Shown here: positions 47,112-58,680 of the stretch, in pieces
Position numbering within the stretch: position 1 is the first letter of the stretch
How the letters are laid out: every line of letters begins with the position of its first letter
Source: Devosia aurantiaca
GTDB lineage: Bacteria; Pseudomonadota; Alphaproteobacteria; Rhizobiales; Devosiaceae
Assembly (NCBI RefSeq): GCF_011058215.1
Contig: NZ_JAALFG010000003.1
Location: 248,001 to 312,000 of the forward strand
Reading direction: 5' to 3'
Length of the DNA stretch: 64,000 nucleotides
Position numbers and translations under genes: made by a program
The notes under the pieces: generated by a model
What the model was told of the DNA's origin: nothing
Databases searched by the model: none
Seen by the model: only the letters and a program-made list of their open reading frames with translations

Positions 47112-49006
47112 TGTCCCTAGACAATTCTGGAAAGAAGCCGTCCGTCAGCGCGGACGAAGGCTCCGTATTCTCCACAGTTCGCAATCTTTGGCCCTATATG
47201 TGGCCCGATGGGCGGCCTGATCTTAAGCTTCGCGTGAGCCTCGCGATCGCTGCGCTGCTCGCCAGCAAGGTAGCGACCACGCTGGTGCCCTTCGCCTATA
47301 AGGGCATCATCGATAGCCTTGATGGCTCGACGCCCAATACGGCGCTGATCCTCGGCATGGCCGTGCCGATCGTCCTCGTCATCGCCTATGTGATGGGCAA
47401 CATCATCGATGCCGGCTTCCAGCAGCTGCGCGACGTGCTTTTCGCCAGCGTGGGCCAGCATGCCGTGCGCAAGCTGGCGCTGCAGACCTTCCACCACATG
47501 CATCGCTTGTCGCTGCGCTTTCACCTGCAGCGGCGCACCGGTGGGTTGTCCCGCGTCATCGAGCGCGGCACCAAGGGCATCGAAACGGTGGTGCGTTTCG
47601 CCATGCTCAACATCGCGCCGACCATCGTCGAGTTTGTGGTGGTTGCGATCATCTTCGTCTGGCTGTTTGGGATCAGCTATCTCGGCGTCCTGGTGGTGAT
47701 GATCTGGGCCTATCTTTATTTCACCATCAAAGCCTCGAACTGGCGCATCGCCATCCGTCGCGAGATGAACGACAGCGATACCGACGCCAACGGCAAGGCC
47801 ATCGACAGCCTCCTCAACTTCGAAACGGTAAAATATTTCGCCAACGAGAAGATGGAGGCCGATCGCTTCGACAGGGCCATGGCCGGCTACGAGCGCTCCG
47901 CCATCCGCATCTGGACCTCGCTGGGCTTCCTCAATTTCGGCCAGGCGATCATCTTCTACGCCGGCTTTCTGATCATCTCGATCATGTCGATCATGGGCGT
48001 GATGAACGGCACGCTAACGCTAGGCGACTTCGTCCTGCTCAACACTTTCCTGATGCAGATCTACCGGCCGCTCAACTTCATCGGCTTCGTTTATCGCGAA
48101 TTGCGGCAGGGCCTGACTGACATTGAAGAAATGTTCAAGCTGCTCGATCGCGATCCGGAAATCACCGACAAGCCCGGCGCGGGGCAGCTCGAAATCACCG
48201 GCCCGGTCATCCGCTTCGAGGACGTGCATTTTCACTACGATCCCGATCGCCCGATCCTTAGAGGCGTGAGCTTCGAGGTGCCAGCTGGCAAGACCGTCGC
48301 TATCGTGGGACCGACGGGCGCCGGCAAATCGACGATCTCGCGCCTCTTGTTCCGCTTCTATGACGTGGTTGGCGGCCGCATCACCATCGACGGGCAGGAC
48401 CTGCGCGATGTGACGCAGGAGAGCCTGCGCTCAGCCATAGGCATGGTGCCGCAGGACACGGTGCTCTTCAACGACACCATCGGCTACAATATCGAATACG
48501 GGCGTCCCGGCGCCTCCGAAGAGGGAATCAAGCAAGCCGCTGCGATGGCGCAGGTCGGCACCTTTATCGAGGCTTTGCCCAGGGGCTATGACACGCCGGT
48601 CGGCGAGCGGGGGCTGAAGCTGTCCGGCGGCGAGAAGCAGCGTGTCGCCATCGCGCGCACCATCCTCAAGTCGCCCTCGATCCTGATCCTCGACGAGGCT
48701 ACTTCAGCGCTCGACACCAAGACTGAACGCGACATCCAGCAGGCGCTCGACGTTGTTTCGCGCAATCGCACCACCGTGGTGATCGCCCACCGTCTGTCGA
48801 CCGTCGTCAATGCTGACGAAATTCTAGTGCTGCGCGAAGGCCAGGTCGCCGAACGCGGCAGCCACTTCCACCTCCTCGCCCAGGACGGTCTTTACGCCCA
48901 GATGTGGAACCGCCAGCGTGAAGCCAGCGAAGCGGCCGAGCGCCTGGCTCAGACCCAGGACGACCCTGATGGCTTCGTGAAGCGCGGCGCGCCTGCGGCG
49001 GAGTAG
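47111..49006 (+). CDS. Atm1-type ABC exporter (glutathione-conjugate / heavy-metal family)
   Basis: A 631-residue homodimeric exporter half: six transmembrane helices (about 40-340) and an ATPase with Walker A GPTGAGKST near 398, signature LSGGEKQRVAIARTIL near 508 and Walker B ILILDEATSALDTK. LSLRFHLQRRTGGLSRVIERGTKGIE and NYLNFETVKYFANE-like LLNFETVKYFANE are the hallmarks of the Atm1/HMT group, which exports glutathione-bound sulfur or metal species. Coupling to an ArsR gene suggests metal or thiol-stress control. A bidirectional terminator follows. Confidence 0.9.
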   Translation: MSLDNSGKKPSVSADEGSVFSTVRNLWPYMWPDGRPDLKLRVSLAIAALLASKVATTLVPFAYKGIIDSLDGSTPNTALILGMAVPIVLVIAYVMGNIIDAGFQQLRDVLFASVGQHAVRKLALQTFHHMHRLSLRFHLQRRTGGLSRVIERGTKGIETVVRFAMLNIAPTIVEFVVVAIIFVWLFGISYLGVLVVMIWAYLYFTIKASNWRIAIRREMNDSDTDANGKAIDSLLNFETVKYFANEKMEADRFDRAMAGYERSAIRIWTSLGFLNFGQAIIFYAGFLIISIMSIMGVMNGTLTLGDFVLLNTFLMQIYRPLNFIGFVYRELRQGLTDIEEMFKLLDRDPEITDKPGAGQLEITGPVIRFEDVHFHYDPDRPILRGVSFEVPAGKTVAIVGPTGAGKSTISRLLFRFYDVVGGRITIDGQDLRDVTQESLRSAIGMVPQDTVLFNDTIGYNIEYGRPGASEEGIKQAAAMAQVGTFIEALPRGYDTPVGERGLKLSGGEKQRVAIARTILKSPSILILDEATSALDTKTERDIQQALDVVSRNRTTVVIAHRLSTVVNADEILVLREGQVAERGSHFHLLAQDGLYAQMWNRQREASEAAERLAQTQDDPDGFVKRGAPAAE

Positions 49007-49025
49007 GACGCCAGCAACCACCAAC

Positions 49026-49055
49026 AAAAAGGCCCGCATCGCTGCGGGCCTTTTT
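49026..49055. terminator. Bidirectional terminator between the Atm1 and RND genes
   Basis: AAAAAGGCCCGCA...TGCGGGCCTTTTT forms a stem of about 13 bp with a short loop. T runs lie on both strands, so it can serve both convergent genes. Confidence 0.92.
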
Positions 49056-49076
49056 GCATTCTCTGAGCTGGTCGTT

Positions 49077-52000
49077 CTACTCCGCCGCATCCCTGCGGCT
49101 GACGACGGTGACCCCATTGGCTTCTTTTTCCACGAGGCCCACGTCCTTGGAGACGATGTAGCGACGGGCACCGTCAGCGTTTTCAGGGACTTCCACTGCC
49201 ATGCCGTCGAAGCCGGCCGGTGCGGCCATGGCTGGCTTGCGGCGGAAGGGGCTGGCGATCCAGTTGCCGAGGCGCGCAAAGAGCGAGCCGAACCAGCGCA
49301 TCTGGGCCCACATCACCGTTGGCGCAGTGATCATCACCGGCACCATGATGAGGGTGAGGAGCGTCGAGAAGAAGAGGCCCGACACCAGCGCCGCCGAAAG
49401 GTGGATGAACCACGAGCCGGCTAGGCCGCCGATGACGATCTCGCGGCGGATGAAGTCGAACTCGACATTGGCCCACATCGGGATCACGCCGAGCGCGGTG
49501 AGGAACGCGGTCAGCAGCACGGGACGGACGCGCTGACTCACTGTCAGAAGCATGGCCTTGACCGCTTCAACACCCTCATGGCGATGGTAGTCGTTATAGG
49601 TGTCGATCAGAACGATGCCGTTCTTCACCACGATACCGGCGAGCGCGACGATGCCGAGACCGGTCATGATGGCCGAGAAGGTCATCCCCGTTGCCAGCAT
49701 GCCGAGCAACACGCCGGCCACCGACATGACCACGGTCGAGAGCGTCACCATCACCTGGTAGAAGCTGTTGTACTCGAGCAGCAGCACGAAGAAGATGATG
49801 GCCATGGCCATGCCCAGGGCCTGGACGATGAACGCGTTTGCGTCACCCGCCTGCTCTTCGGCACCGCCGAAAACGACATTCACGCCTTCCGGGAAGTTCT
49901 GTTCGGCGATCCAGGTCTGGAGTTCGGCAACCTTGTCGGTGGCGTAGACGCCCTCGGGCAGGTTGGTGAGGCCAGCCGCGACATTCATCACGTAAGCCTG
50001 GTTGCGGCGCTGGATGTTGGCGACCTTGGGCACGGGTGTGCGATCGATGAAGTTGGACACAGGCACCAGGCCCTGCGGCGTGGCGATACGCATCGAGTCG
50101 AGCGCGGCAAAAGTGCGCTCTTCTTCCGGCAGGCGAACACGAATGTCGAGTTCGTCGCCGGTTTCACTGTCGCGATAGGTGCCAAGCTTCACGCCCGAGG
50201 TGATGAGCTGCACGTAGGGGGCAAGCTCGCGCACGCCGATCCCATACTTGCCCGCTTCCGCGCGATCGACGGTGATCTGCCAGTCGATGCCGGGGAGGGG
50301 CGTCCGTCTTCGGCGTCGACAACTTCGGGCCAGGTTGCGAGCTCGTTGCGGATCGCGGTGACGACCGGAACGAGATCATCGTAGTTCTGGCTCTCGACCC
50401 GCATATTGAGGTCCTTGCCAGCGGGCGGACCGTTTTCTGCGGCGAGGAGCTGGATGTCGAGGCCGGCAAAGCCGGAGACGCGCTCACGGATGTCGGCGAA
50501 GATCTGTTCGGCCGGGACGCGATGGTTCCAGTTGGTGAACTGCAGCTGGAAGTTGCCGATCGTATCCGGAGGCGTCGTCGAGAAGGCGCCGGTCGAGCCG
50601 AACTGCATGATCACGTCCTGGATGCCGTTGACCTGCATGATCTCGTCCTCGATCTCCATCAGGAGGTCGCGGATTTCCTCGGGCGAGTAATTGCCCCGGC
50701 CGACGACGGCGACGGTCGCAAATTCGGGCTCGGAGGCCGGGAAGGCTTCGGTGCCGGTCGGGTTTTGCGCATAAGTGACGAAGATCATCGCAATGATGCC
50801 GAAACCAACAGCCAGCGTCGGCAGCGGCCAATGCAGCAGCTTTTCCATGATGCGAACATAGATGCCGGTAAGGCCGCCGACTTTCTTGGAGTCGAACTTG
50901 TCCGGATACATGACGATATCCGCCTTGGCCTTCGCCTTTTCGTCCACATGGGTGGAGGCAATGACCGAACCGATCACCGGCATGAAGATCAAGGCCGAGA
51001 TGAAGGACGCGATCATGACGATGATCACGATGGTCGGCAGATAGCTCATGAACTTGCCGATGATACCCGGCCAGAACAGCAGCGGAATAAAGGCGCCGAG
51101 GGTCGTCGCGGTCGCGCCGACAACCGGCACGAACATCTTGCGCATGGCCATGATGAAGGCTTCCCGCTTGGGCACGCCTTCCATGAGTTTTCGCTCAGCA
51201 TATTCGACCACCACCACGGGGTCGTCGACAAGCACGCCGACCGCGATCACGAGCCCGAACATCACCATCATGTTGATGGTCATGCCCAGCATCTCGGCGA
51301 CCAGGAACGCCATCATGAAGGAGAGCGGGATCGAAAGACCGATCATGATCGCGGGGCGCACGCCGAGCGTAGCCACGCAGGTGATCAGCACGAGCGCCAC
51401 GGCGGTCAGCACGGCCGCCTCCAGCGAGCGGAAGAGGCTCTGCGTGGTTTCTGCCTGGTCGAGGAAGAAGGAGTAACTGACCCCGCTCGGCCATTCCTTA
51501 GCCAGTTCGGCTGTTGTGGCGCGAACCTGCTCGGACACGTCGATGATGTTGGTGCCAAGCTTCTTGCTGACGCCCAGGATCAGGGCAGGGGAGCCGTTGA
51601 CCTGGGTATATTCGGTGGCATCGGCCAGGGTGCGCGTGATGGTCGCCACGTCGCCAAAGGTGACGATGGTGTTGCCATCGGTCTTGAGCGGCAGGTTGTA
51701 GACGTCCTCGGCATTGGTGATGAGGCCGGGGACCTCGATGTTGAACGAGCCCTGTCCGGTGTTGAGCGTGCCGCCCGGCACGACCATGTTGTTGCGGGCG
51801 AGCGCATCAAAAAGCTGGTTGGCGGTTAGGCCATAGGTTTCGAGGCGGAGGAGATCGACGCGAACTTCGAGCTGCTCGTCGCGGGCGCCGGAAAGCGTTG
51901 CCTCGCGGACGTCGCCAAGCGCCTCAAGCGCGTCCTGCAACTGCTCGGCGCGGCGCACCAGTTCCTTTTCCGGCGCATCGCCATAAACGGCAACGGAAAT

Positions 52001-52417
52001 GACGGCGCCGCCGACGAGGTCGACTTCGGACACGGTGGGGTCCATGGCGTCGGTCGGCAGTTTCGCCTTAATCGCGTCAATGCGGGCGCGCGTATCCTGC
52101 AGCGCCTGATCCTTGTCGGCGTTGATGTCGAACTCAAGGAAGATCGAGGCGTGACCTGTCGTCGAGGTCGAGGTGATGTTGGAAAGGTTGGGCAGATTGG
52201 CTAATTCCTCCTCAGCCGGCTTGGCGAGGAGGTTTTCGGCGTCGCGGGGCGACACGCCAGTCTGGGTGATCGAGACATAGAGATAGGGAATGTCGATCGC
52301 CGGGAAGCTTTCCTTGGGCATGCTGACATAGGCGGCGGTGCCCGCGCCCAGGATCAGCAGCATGACCGTCAGGACGACACGCGGCATCCTCAAGATACGT
52401 TCGATAAAATCGAGCAT
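49077..52417 (-). CDS. RND-family multidrug efflux permease, frameshifted
   Basis: A proton-driven inner-membrane pump of about 1113 residues after repair, the usual size. MLDFIERILRMPRVV and KESFPAIDIPYLYV begin it, and the proton-relay acids are in VGVLVDDPVVVVEYAERK near residue 405. The lysine of the relay is in GIVVKNGIVLID in the second half. The P after the two D residues (VDDP rather than VDDA) is a small variation. The frame breaks in GGGG at 50297-50300: one more G gives DGRPLPGIDWQI and rejoins the halves. It lies 11 bp after the adaptor gene. No outer-membrane channel gene is present, so a TolC-like partner must be encoded elsewhere. Confidence 0.93.
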
Positions 52418-52428
52418 GGCTGCGGTCC

Positions 52429-53697
52429 TTAGCTGGCGGTTGCTTCAGCAGACGTGACAGTGGCCGGGCTGGCATCGACTTCCTGCCCGGCGGTAACATT
52501 TTCCTGGCCAACGGTGATGACGTCGGCGACTGCAGGCAGGCCAGTGACCCAGACGCCGGCACGCGTATCGTTGACGATGGTCACCGCGTGGAAGGCAACC
52601 TTGCCCTCTTCGACAGTGCGCACGCCCAGCATGCCATCATCGTCCAGCGTCAGCACGGACTGCGGCAAGAGATGCCCCGGCGCGGTGCCGATATTGACAA
52701 CGGCTTCGGCAGTGACGCCGTCCCGGATGGCATAATCGTCATTGGGGATCTCGATTTCGGCCGGGAAGGCGCGCGTTGCGGCGTCTGCAACCGACGAGAT
52801 GTAGGTGACCTTGCCATCGATGGTCTGGCCGGTGACGGTCTTTATCGTGGCATCGAGACCGGTATGGGCAAGGCCGATATGAGCCTCGGGCACCATGCTG
52901 GTGAAGACCATCGGATTAAGCTGAACGATGGTGGCGCAGGGCGATCCGGCACTCAGCATCGACCCCTGGACGGCGACCGGATCTTGCACAAGGCCGGCAA
53001 CCTTCGCGACGATTTCGGTGCGGTCGAGTTCGGCGCGGGCATTGTCGAGCCCGGCTTGCGCCTGGCTGACACCCGCACGAGCTTGGGCCAGCGCGACTTC
53101 GACGGCATTGGCCGTGTTTGCTGCGGCCAGGCCCCGATCGCGCAGATCGACATTGGTGCTGGCATTAAGCTCTGCCTGGGCGAGCGCGGCATTGGCCTGC
53201 TGAAGGCCGGCCTCGGCCTGGGTAACGGCGGCAGCGCGGGTGCCCTGGTCGAGCGTGCAAAGCGGATCGCCCACCTCGACGCGCTGACCCTTGGCGACAT
53301 GGACGACGTCGACGGTGCCAGCAGTTTCGGCAACGGCCGAGATCGTGGCCTTGGCCTGGGTGCGACCGCGGAGCGGCACTTCGATCGGCATTGGTTCGGC
53401 GGTGAACTTCTGGACGCGCACGCTCTGCTTGGGAGCAGAAGCGCCGGTGGTCTGTTCGACGCGCTGGGCGATGGTCAGCGCCGGGTCGACATCGGGCTCG
53501 TGGGGATGCGCCAGCACGCCGGCATCCGCTAGCCTTGTCGCGATCGGACCATGGTCCTCGCCCTCGATCACCGAAACGATCGGCTTTTCGCCATTTCCAG
53601 GACCCTGGCCGCCTTGAACGAGGGTGCCAGTCGCCAGCCAGCCGCCCGCAAGCAGCAGGAGGCAAAGTGCCAGACCGTATGAAAATAGTGCCCGCAT
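52429..53697 (-). CDS. RND efflux periplasmic adaptor (membrane fusion protein)
   Basis: A 422-residue adaptor joining the RND pump to an outer-membrane channel. It has a membrane anchor (SYGLALCLLLLAGGWLATG), then about 80 residues of unassigned acidic sequence, a barrel-sandwich domain around VDVVHVAKGQRVEVGDPLC, an alpha-hairpin of alternating Ala/Gln helices (about 155-235) and the beta-barrel region. The N-terminal extension is longer than in AcrA-type adaptors. It sits 11 bp from both the padR gene before it and the permease after it, so the three form one operon. Confidence 0.9.
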   Translation of the reverse strand: MRALFSYGLALCLLLLAGGWLATGTLVQGGQGPGNGEKPIVSVIEGEDHGPIATRLADAGVLAHPHEPDVDPALTIAQRVEQTTGASAPKQSVRVQKFTAEPMPIEVPLRGRTQAKATISAVAETAGTVDVVHVAKGQRVEVGDPLCTLDQGTRAAAVTQAEAGLQQANAALAQAELNASTNVDLRDRGLAAANTANAVEVALAQARAGVSQAQAGLDNARAELDRTEIVAKVAGLVQDPVAVQGSMLSAGSPCATIVQLNPMVFTSMVPEAHIGLAHTGLDATIKTVTGQTIDGKVTYISSVADAATRAFPAEIEIPNDDYAIRDGVTAEAVVNIGTAPGHLLPQSVLTLDDDGMLGVRTVEEGKVAFHAVTIVNDTRAGVWVTGLPAVADVITVGQENVTAGQEVDASPATVTSAEATAS

Positions 53698-53708
53698 GAG
53701 ATTGCCCC

Positions 53709-54260
53709 TTACTCAGCTGCGTTCTTGCGCGGTTCTGCTCGCGCCAATGTGATCAAATCGGACATGTGGGTGAGCATGTGCTTTTCCGCAAGCTGCAACA
53801 TGGCGCGGCCATAATCGATGACCCACTTGTCTGCCGCGCTGCAATCCTCCTTGCCGCACGCCGTTTCGAGGCGCCTCAGGCCCGAACGGGTCCGCTCCAG
53901 CATCTCGTTGCAACGGGCTTCGACCAGGTCGGCCGGGAGGATGTGCGCGAAGCGCGCGAACAAAAGGAAGGGGCTGCGGAACATGTCCTCCCCGAGCGGC
54001 GCGCCGAGTTCATCGGCGAACACGCTACGGCCCAGCTCGGTAATAGAATAGACCTTACGCGCAGGCTTGCCATCCTGCTGCTCGGTGCGGCTGGTGACGA
54101 GCTTTTCGTCCTCGAGCTTGGCCAGCGCCGGATAGATCGAGCCGTAGCTCGCCTCGACGAAATAGGAAAACTCTTCCTCCGTACACATACGGCGGATATC
54201 GTAACCGCTGGCGTCCCCGTCATAGAGGATCGAAAGGCAAAGCGTTCGGACGTTCATCAT
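53709..54260 (-). CDS. PadR-family transcriptional regulator
   Basis: A 183-residue repressor. The winged helix spans NVRTLCLSILYDGDASGYDI to SYGSIYPALAKLEDEKLVTS, the PadR signature. The C-terminal helical part (about 90-180) is the dimerisation domain. It is first gene of the padR-adaptor-RND operon with 11-bp gaps, so it very probably represses that operon until a substrate is present. The upstream region carries two inverted repeats that are candidate operators. The ATG at 54260 is followed directly by a second ATG; the ribosome-binding site is weak. Confidence 0.9.
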   Translation of the reverse strand: MMNVRTLCLSILYDGDASGYDIRRMCTEEEFSYFVEASYGSIYPALAKLEDEKLVTSRTEQQDGKPARKVYSITELGRSVFADELGAPLGEDMFRSPFLLFARFAHILPADLVEARCNEMLERTRSGLRRLETACGKEDCSAADKWVIDYGRAMLQLAEKHMLTHMSDLITLARAEPRKNAAE

Positions 54261-54274
54261 AGGTTCCGGAGGGC

Positions 54275-54305
54275 TATATCAGCCCGATATATGCTGGCCG
54301 TATAT
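54275..54305 (-). promoter_or_regulatory. Two overlapping inverted repeats upstream of padR (candidate operator)
   Basis: TATATC-agccc-GATATA (54275-54291) is a perfect 6-bp inverted repeat. ATATA-tgctggccg-TATAT (54287-54305) is a second one sharing the middle arm. Both lie 15-45 bp upstream of the padR start, in AT-rich sequence unusual for this genome. PadR proteins generally bind such dyads and repress themselves. The binding itself is inference. Confidence 0.6.
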
Positions 54306-54438
54306 ATGTGCAGCCGGCATGCCGCAAGCAATACGCTGCTTGCGAATTCGCAGATCAGTTAAGCACTGCTTGCATGAACCAAGATTTTGCGGCTCGCCGA
54401 AAGGTTTAGCAGCCAGACTTTAGCAAAGTATGGCCAAA

Positions 54439-55254
<816 letters not shown>

Positions 55255-55345
55255 GGCGGCACCAGGGATAAAGGTCGCGCTGCTTTACGACGCTGGCCGA
55301 TCCCTGGCAATTGCCTGCAAGAGCAGGGTTTTACCTGCGCCCGCT

Positions 55346-56131
55346 TTAGCGGAGCAAACCCTGCCCGCCGTCGATCCAGACCGGCGTGCCAGTGATGTGG
55401 CGAGATGCTTCCGAAGACAGGAAGAGGATGAGGTCGGCGACGTCTTCCGCCTTGCCCGGCTTGCCGCCGGTGATCGGGATATCGCCTTCCGGAAACTCGA
55501 CCGGGACCTCGGATTTTTCCTTGTTCCGCTGCTCGGTATTGTCGCTGATCTCGCTTTCGATGGCGCCGGGGCATACGGCATTGACGCGGATGTTGCGCTG
55601 GCCCAGTTCGAGCGCCAGCTGCTGCGCCATGGCGACTTGCGCTGCCTTGGTGGCGGAATAGGCCGTCGCGCCGGGCGTGCCGAAGGCTCTTGTGCCGTTG
55701 ATCGAGGAGACGATGACGATGGCGCCGCCGCCGTCTTTTTCGAGCTCCGGGACGGCGTGGTGAATGGTGAGATAGGTGCCGCGCAGGTTGACCGTGATGG
55801 TCTTGTCCCACTCGTCGGGCTCGAGCTCGTCGATCGGCGCCCAGACGCCGTTGATGCCGGCATTTGCGACAACGATATCCAGGCGTCCGAACTTCTCGAC
55901 CGTTTGTGCGACGAGACTTTTCATCGCCGCATCGTCGGTCGTGTCGGCAGCGACGGCCAGCGCCTTGCCGCCGGCTTTCTCGATTTCGGCGGCGGTCTTG
56001 TCGATCTCTTCCTTGGTGCGGCTCATGACCACGACCGAAGCGCCTTCGCTTCCGAGGGCCAGGGCTGCAGCTCTGCCGATCCCTGACCCGGCACCGGTCA
56101 CCAGTGCCACTTTTCCCGCCAAAATGCTCAT
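55346..56131 (-). CDS. Short-chain dehydrogenase/reductase
   Basis: A 261-residue classical SDR. The NAD(P) fingerprint is VTGAGSGIGRAAALAL near residue 10, the structural motif is NAG (VVANAG) near 89, and the active pair is YSATK near 160 with the catalytic serine in IVIVSSINGTRA. The C-terminus ends TPVWIDGGQGLLR. The substrate is unknown. AGGAGA lies 8 nt before the ATG at 56131. It lies 58 bp after the AGE-family gene on the same strand, so it may use the same sugar, but that is inference. Confidence 0.88.
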   Translation of the reverse strand: MSILAGKVALVTGAGSGIGRAAALALGSEGASVVVMSRTKEEIDKTAAEIEKAGGKALAVAADTTDDAAMKSLVAQTVEKFGRLDIVVANAGINGVWAPIDELEPDEWDKTITVNLRGTYLTIHHAVPELEKDGGGAIVIVSSINGTRAFGTPGATAYSATKAAQVAMAQQLALELGQRNIRVNAVCPGAIESEISDNTEQRNKEKSEVPVEFPEGDIPITGGKPGKAEDVADLILFLSSEASRHITGTPVWIDGGQGLLR

Positions 56132-56189
56132 CTGCCGTCTCCTGCGCTAACCGGGGGCTAACGCATCGAACGGCGCAAAGGTTGTTCGG

Positions 56190-57460
56190 TCAGTGGCCGA
56201 GCGTCTTGACGTGGTCCGCTTCCATGATGCCGTGGGTGAGGCTGCCGCCGGCAGGGTAGAGCGGGATAAGGCAGGCCTGGAGCGCGTGGTAGATGTCGGG
56301 CTTGCCGACAAAGAGGCGCGACGTCGGCGTCAGGTCTTCCTTGAGCTCGCTGAGCCAGCCGCCACGCTCGTGATCGATGACGTGGTTCTCGGCAAAGTCC
56401 CAGAGCTTGCGATACCAGACCTGGAAAAATTCGTCCTTGTCATGCGCACCGATAAAGCCAGCGGCGCCGATCGCCTCGGCAACGGGCCACCAGAGTTTTT
56501 CGCGCATAATCGGCTGATTGTTCCAGTCGAGAGTGTAGAAGAAGCCGCCGTGCTTCTTGTCCCAGCCCAGCTCGATGGCCTGGCGGAACAAGCTGCGGGC
56601 GGCCTCGGGCATCCAGGAATGTTCCTTGCGGGTGAGCACGAAGAGCTGGAACAGGAGGCGCGACCATTCGAGAGCATGGCCGGGCGTGGTGCCGGAGGGG
56701 CGGAACATTTCGGAGCCGGCAAAATCCTGGTCGACGCGCCAATCCTCGTGGAAATGTTCGGCCACGCGGAAATCGAGCTTCATGGCGTTGCGGCGGATGA
56801 TGAGGTCGGCAATGCGCTTGGCCTTGTCGAGATAGCGCTTGTTGCCGGTCGCCTCGTAGGCCGCCATCAGCGCTTCGGTCATGTGCATGTTGGAGTTCTG
56901 GCCGCGATAGGTCGAGATCTGGCGCCAATCGTTGCCGAACTCGTCGCGCACGGCGCCGACCTTGTCGTCCCAGAAGCGGGTGTCGATGATGTTGGTGACG
57001 TCGGCGATTACCTGATCGGCCAGGGGTGGCCGACGAGCTTGGCGCTCGAGGCGGCAAGGAGCACGAAGGCATGGCCATAGGCCTGCTTGCTGGCATCGGC
57101 ATGGCCGTCGTCATCGAGCGACCAGACATAGCCGCCATGCTGGGCGTCGCGATGCTTTTCCCAGAGGTAGCGCATGCCATGGTCGACAACTTCGTCCGAG
57201 CCGGGACGGCCGATCAGGCTGCCGATCACCGCGCAATGGATCATGCGCGTGGTGACATGAATCTGCCGGACCGGGTTTTGCGGCGACAGCGGCTCGCCAT
57301 CGTCGCTGAGCTCGTGGAAACCGCCTGCGGGGTTGATCGAGGCTGACTCGAAGAAATCGAAAAGGTTATTGGCCTGCCGCATCAGGTATTGGCGGTGAAA
57401 CGGCCGCGACTGCCATGGGCTCGCATTGGTGCTGGGCAGGTGAAATGCGGCGTCGCTCAT
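56190..57460 (-). CDS. AGE-family sugar epimerase/isomerase, frameshifted
   Basis: A member of the N-acylglucosamine 2-epimerase family (alpha/alpha-barrel), which interconverts mannose and fructose, glucose and mannose or similar sugars. Repaired length is about 423 residues. VRQIHVTTRMIHCAVIG near residue 60 and the region around EMFRPSGTTPGHALEWSRLL near residue 230 hold the catalytic histidines, and HGGYVW and GGWLSEL are family traits. The frame breaks in GGGG at 57023-57026: one added base gives VGHPLADQVIADVTN. The ATG at 57460 has GGAGG upstream. The exact sugar is not resolved; mannose isomerase is a good guess given the beta-mannosidase elsewhere in the window. Confidence 0.88.
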
Positions 57461-57525
57461 GCTGTGTCCTCCGGCAGGTCCGCAGCTTGTAGCGAACGGC
57501 CGGAAACGATGCAATTTGGTTTAGC

Positions 57526-58469
57526 TCAGCGCGCGTAGAAGCCTTCGACCCGCGCCACTTCGTCTGCTGAGCCAAGGATCACCGGAACGCGCTGGTGGAT
57601 GCCGGTGGGTTCAACGTCGAGGATCGACTGGGTTCCGGTGGTCGAGCGTCCGCCGGCGCCCTCGACGAGCCAAGCCATTGATTCGCTTCGTAGAGGAGGC
57701 GCAGGCGGCCGCCTTTGCTCTGCGTTTCGCTGTCGAGCGGATAAAGGAAGATGCCCCCGCGCATCAGGATGCGGTGGATGTCGGCGACCATGGAGCCGAC
57801 CCAGCGCATGTTATAGCGCTTGCCGGCAGGCCCGGTTTCTCCGGCGACGCTTTCGCTGACATAGGCGCTGGTGGCTGCGTCCCAGAAGCGTTCACGCGCC
57901 GTGTTGATGGCAAATTCACCCGACGCGGCGGGAATGGCGGCCGTGTTGACGGTCAGCTGCCACTGACCCTGCTCATCAAGGGTGAAAACGCTGGTTCTTC
58001 CGGCGATGCGCAAGGTCAGGCTCGTGGCTGGCCCATAGGCGACATAGCCGGCGGCGATCTGTCCCGTGCCTTTTTGCAGCAGCCCGCCCGCGGCCGGAAG
58101 CACGGAGAAAATGGTGCCCACGGTGACGTTGACGTCAAGGTTCGAGGAGCCATCCAGCGGGTCGGTGGCGACGATGAAGCGGCCTTCGCTTGCCAGATCA
58201 ACCGCTTCATCCAGCTCTTCCGAAATCAGAATCGAAATGGCGGGATTTGCTGCTAAGTGCTTGATAACAATGTCGTTGGAGATGACATCGAGCGCCTTCT
58301 GCGCCTCTCCCTGGACGTTGGTCGCGCCGGCTAGACCCGTATGCCCGCTGATCGGCGCCTGCCGGAGCTCCGCAGCGATGTCGACACACGCTGCCGCCAT
58401 GGAGGCTATAGTGCTGGCAAGCGCGGCATCATCGGTCTCGGTGCTCAGCCAGTCGGGCAGGGTGGTCAT
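57526..58469 (-). CDS. fbp: Fructose-1,6-bisphosphatase class I, frameshifted
   Basis: Hydrolyses fructose-1,6-bisphosphate, needed for gluconeogenesis. [20 protein letters not shown] near residue 90 is the metal-binding FBPase signature, with SEELDEAVD before it and [18 protein letters not shown], the substrate-binding end, later. The frame breaks near 57678: one added base turns [11 protein letters not shown] into [20 protein letters not shown], and the protein then ends EGFYAR. Repaired length is about 314 residues. The ATG at 58469 has AAGGAG upstream; a longer frame begins at 58541. Confidence 0.93.
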
Positions 58470-58614
58470 CGGCAGCTCCTTGTTAAGGGCTTTGTGTGGA
58501 ATGGCGGCTGCCGAGGCAAGGCCGACTTTCGGGTGAGCCACAACACGAGCAGGCAGCTTCTTTCACAAGCGACCATCGCCGCAGCAAAGCGTTTCTCTCG
58601 GCGGCGCTGCCACA

Positions 58615-58638
58615 GGAGTTTACAGCTTGTTAAACTCC
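58615..58638. promoter_or_regulatory. Perfect 8-bp inverted repeat in the fbp / small ORF intergenic region
   Basis: GGAGTTTA-cagcttgt-TAAACTCC lies between divergent fbp and the 28-codon ORF, 43 bp before the latter. It may be an operator or RNA hairpin. It lacks a T run. The rest of 58470-58680 shows nothing else I can name. Confidence 0.45.
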
Positions 58639-58680
58639 AGCCAGCTGGTAGTCTTTGATGGACATCGTTGCGGATCCATC

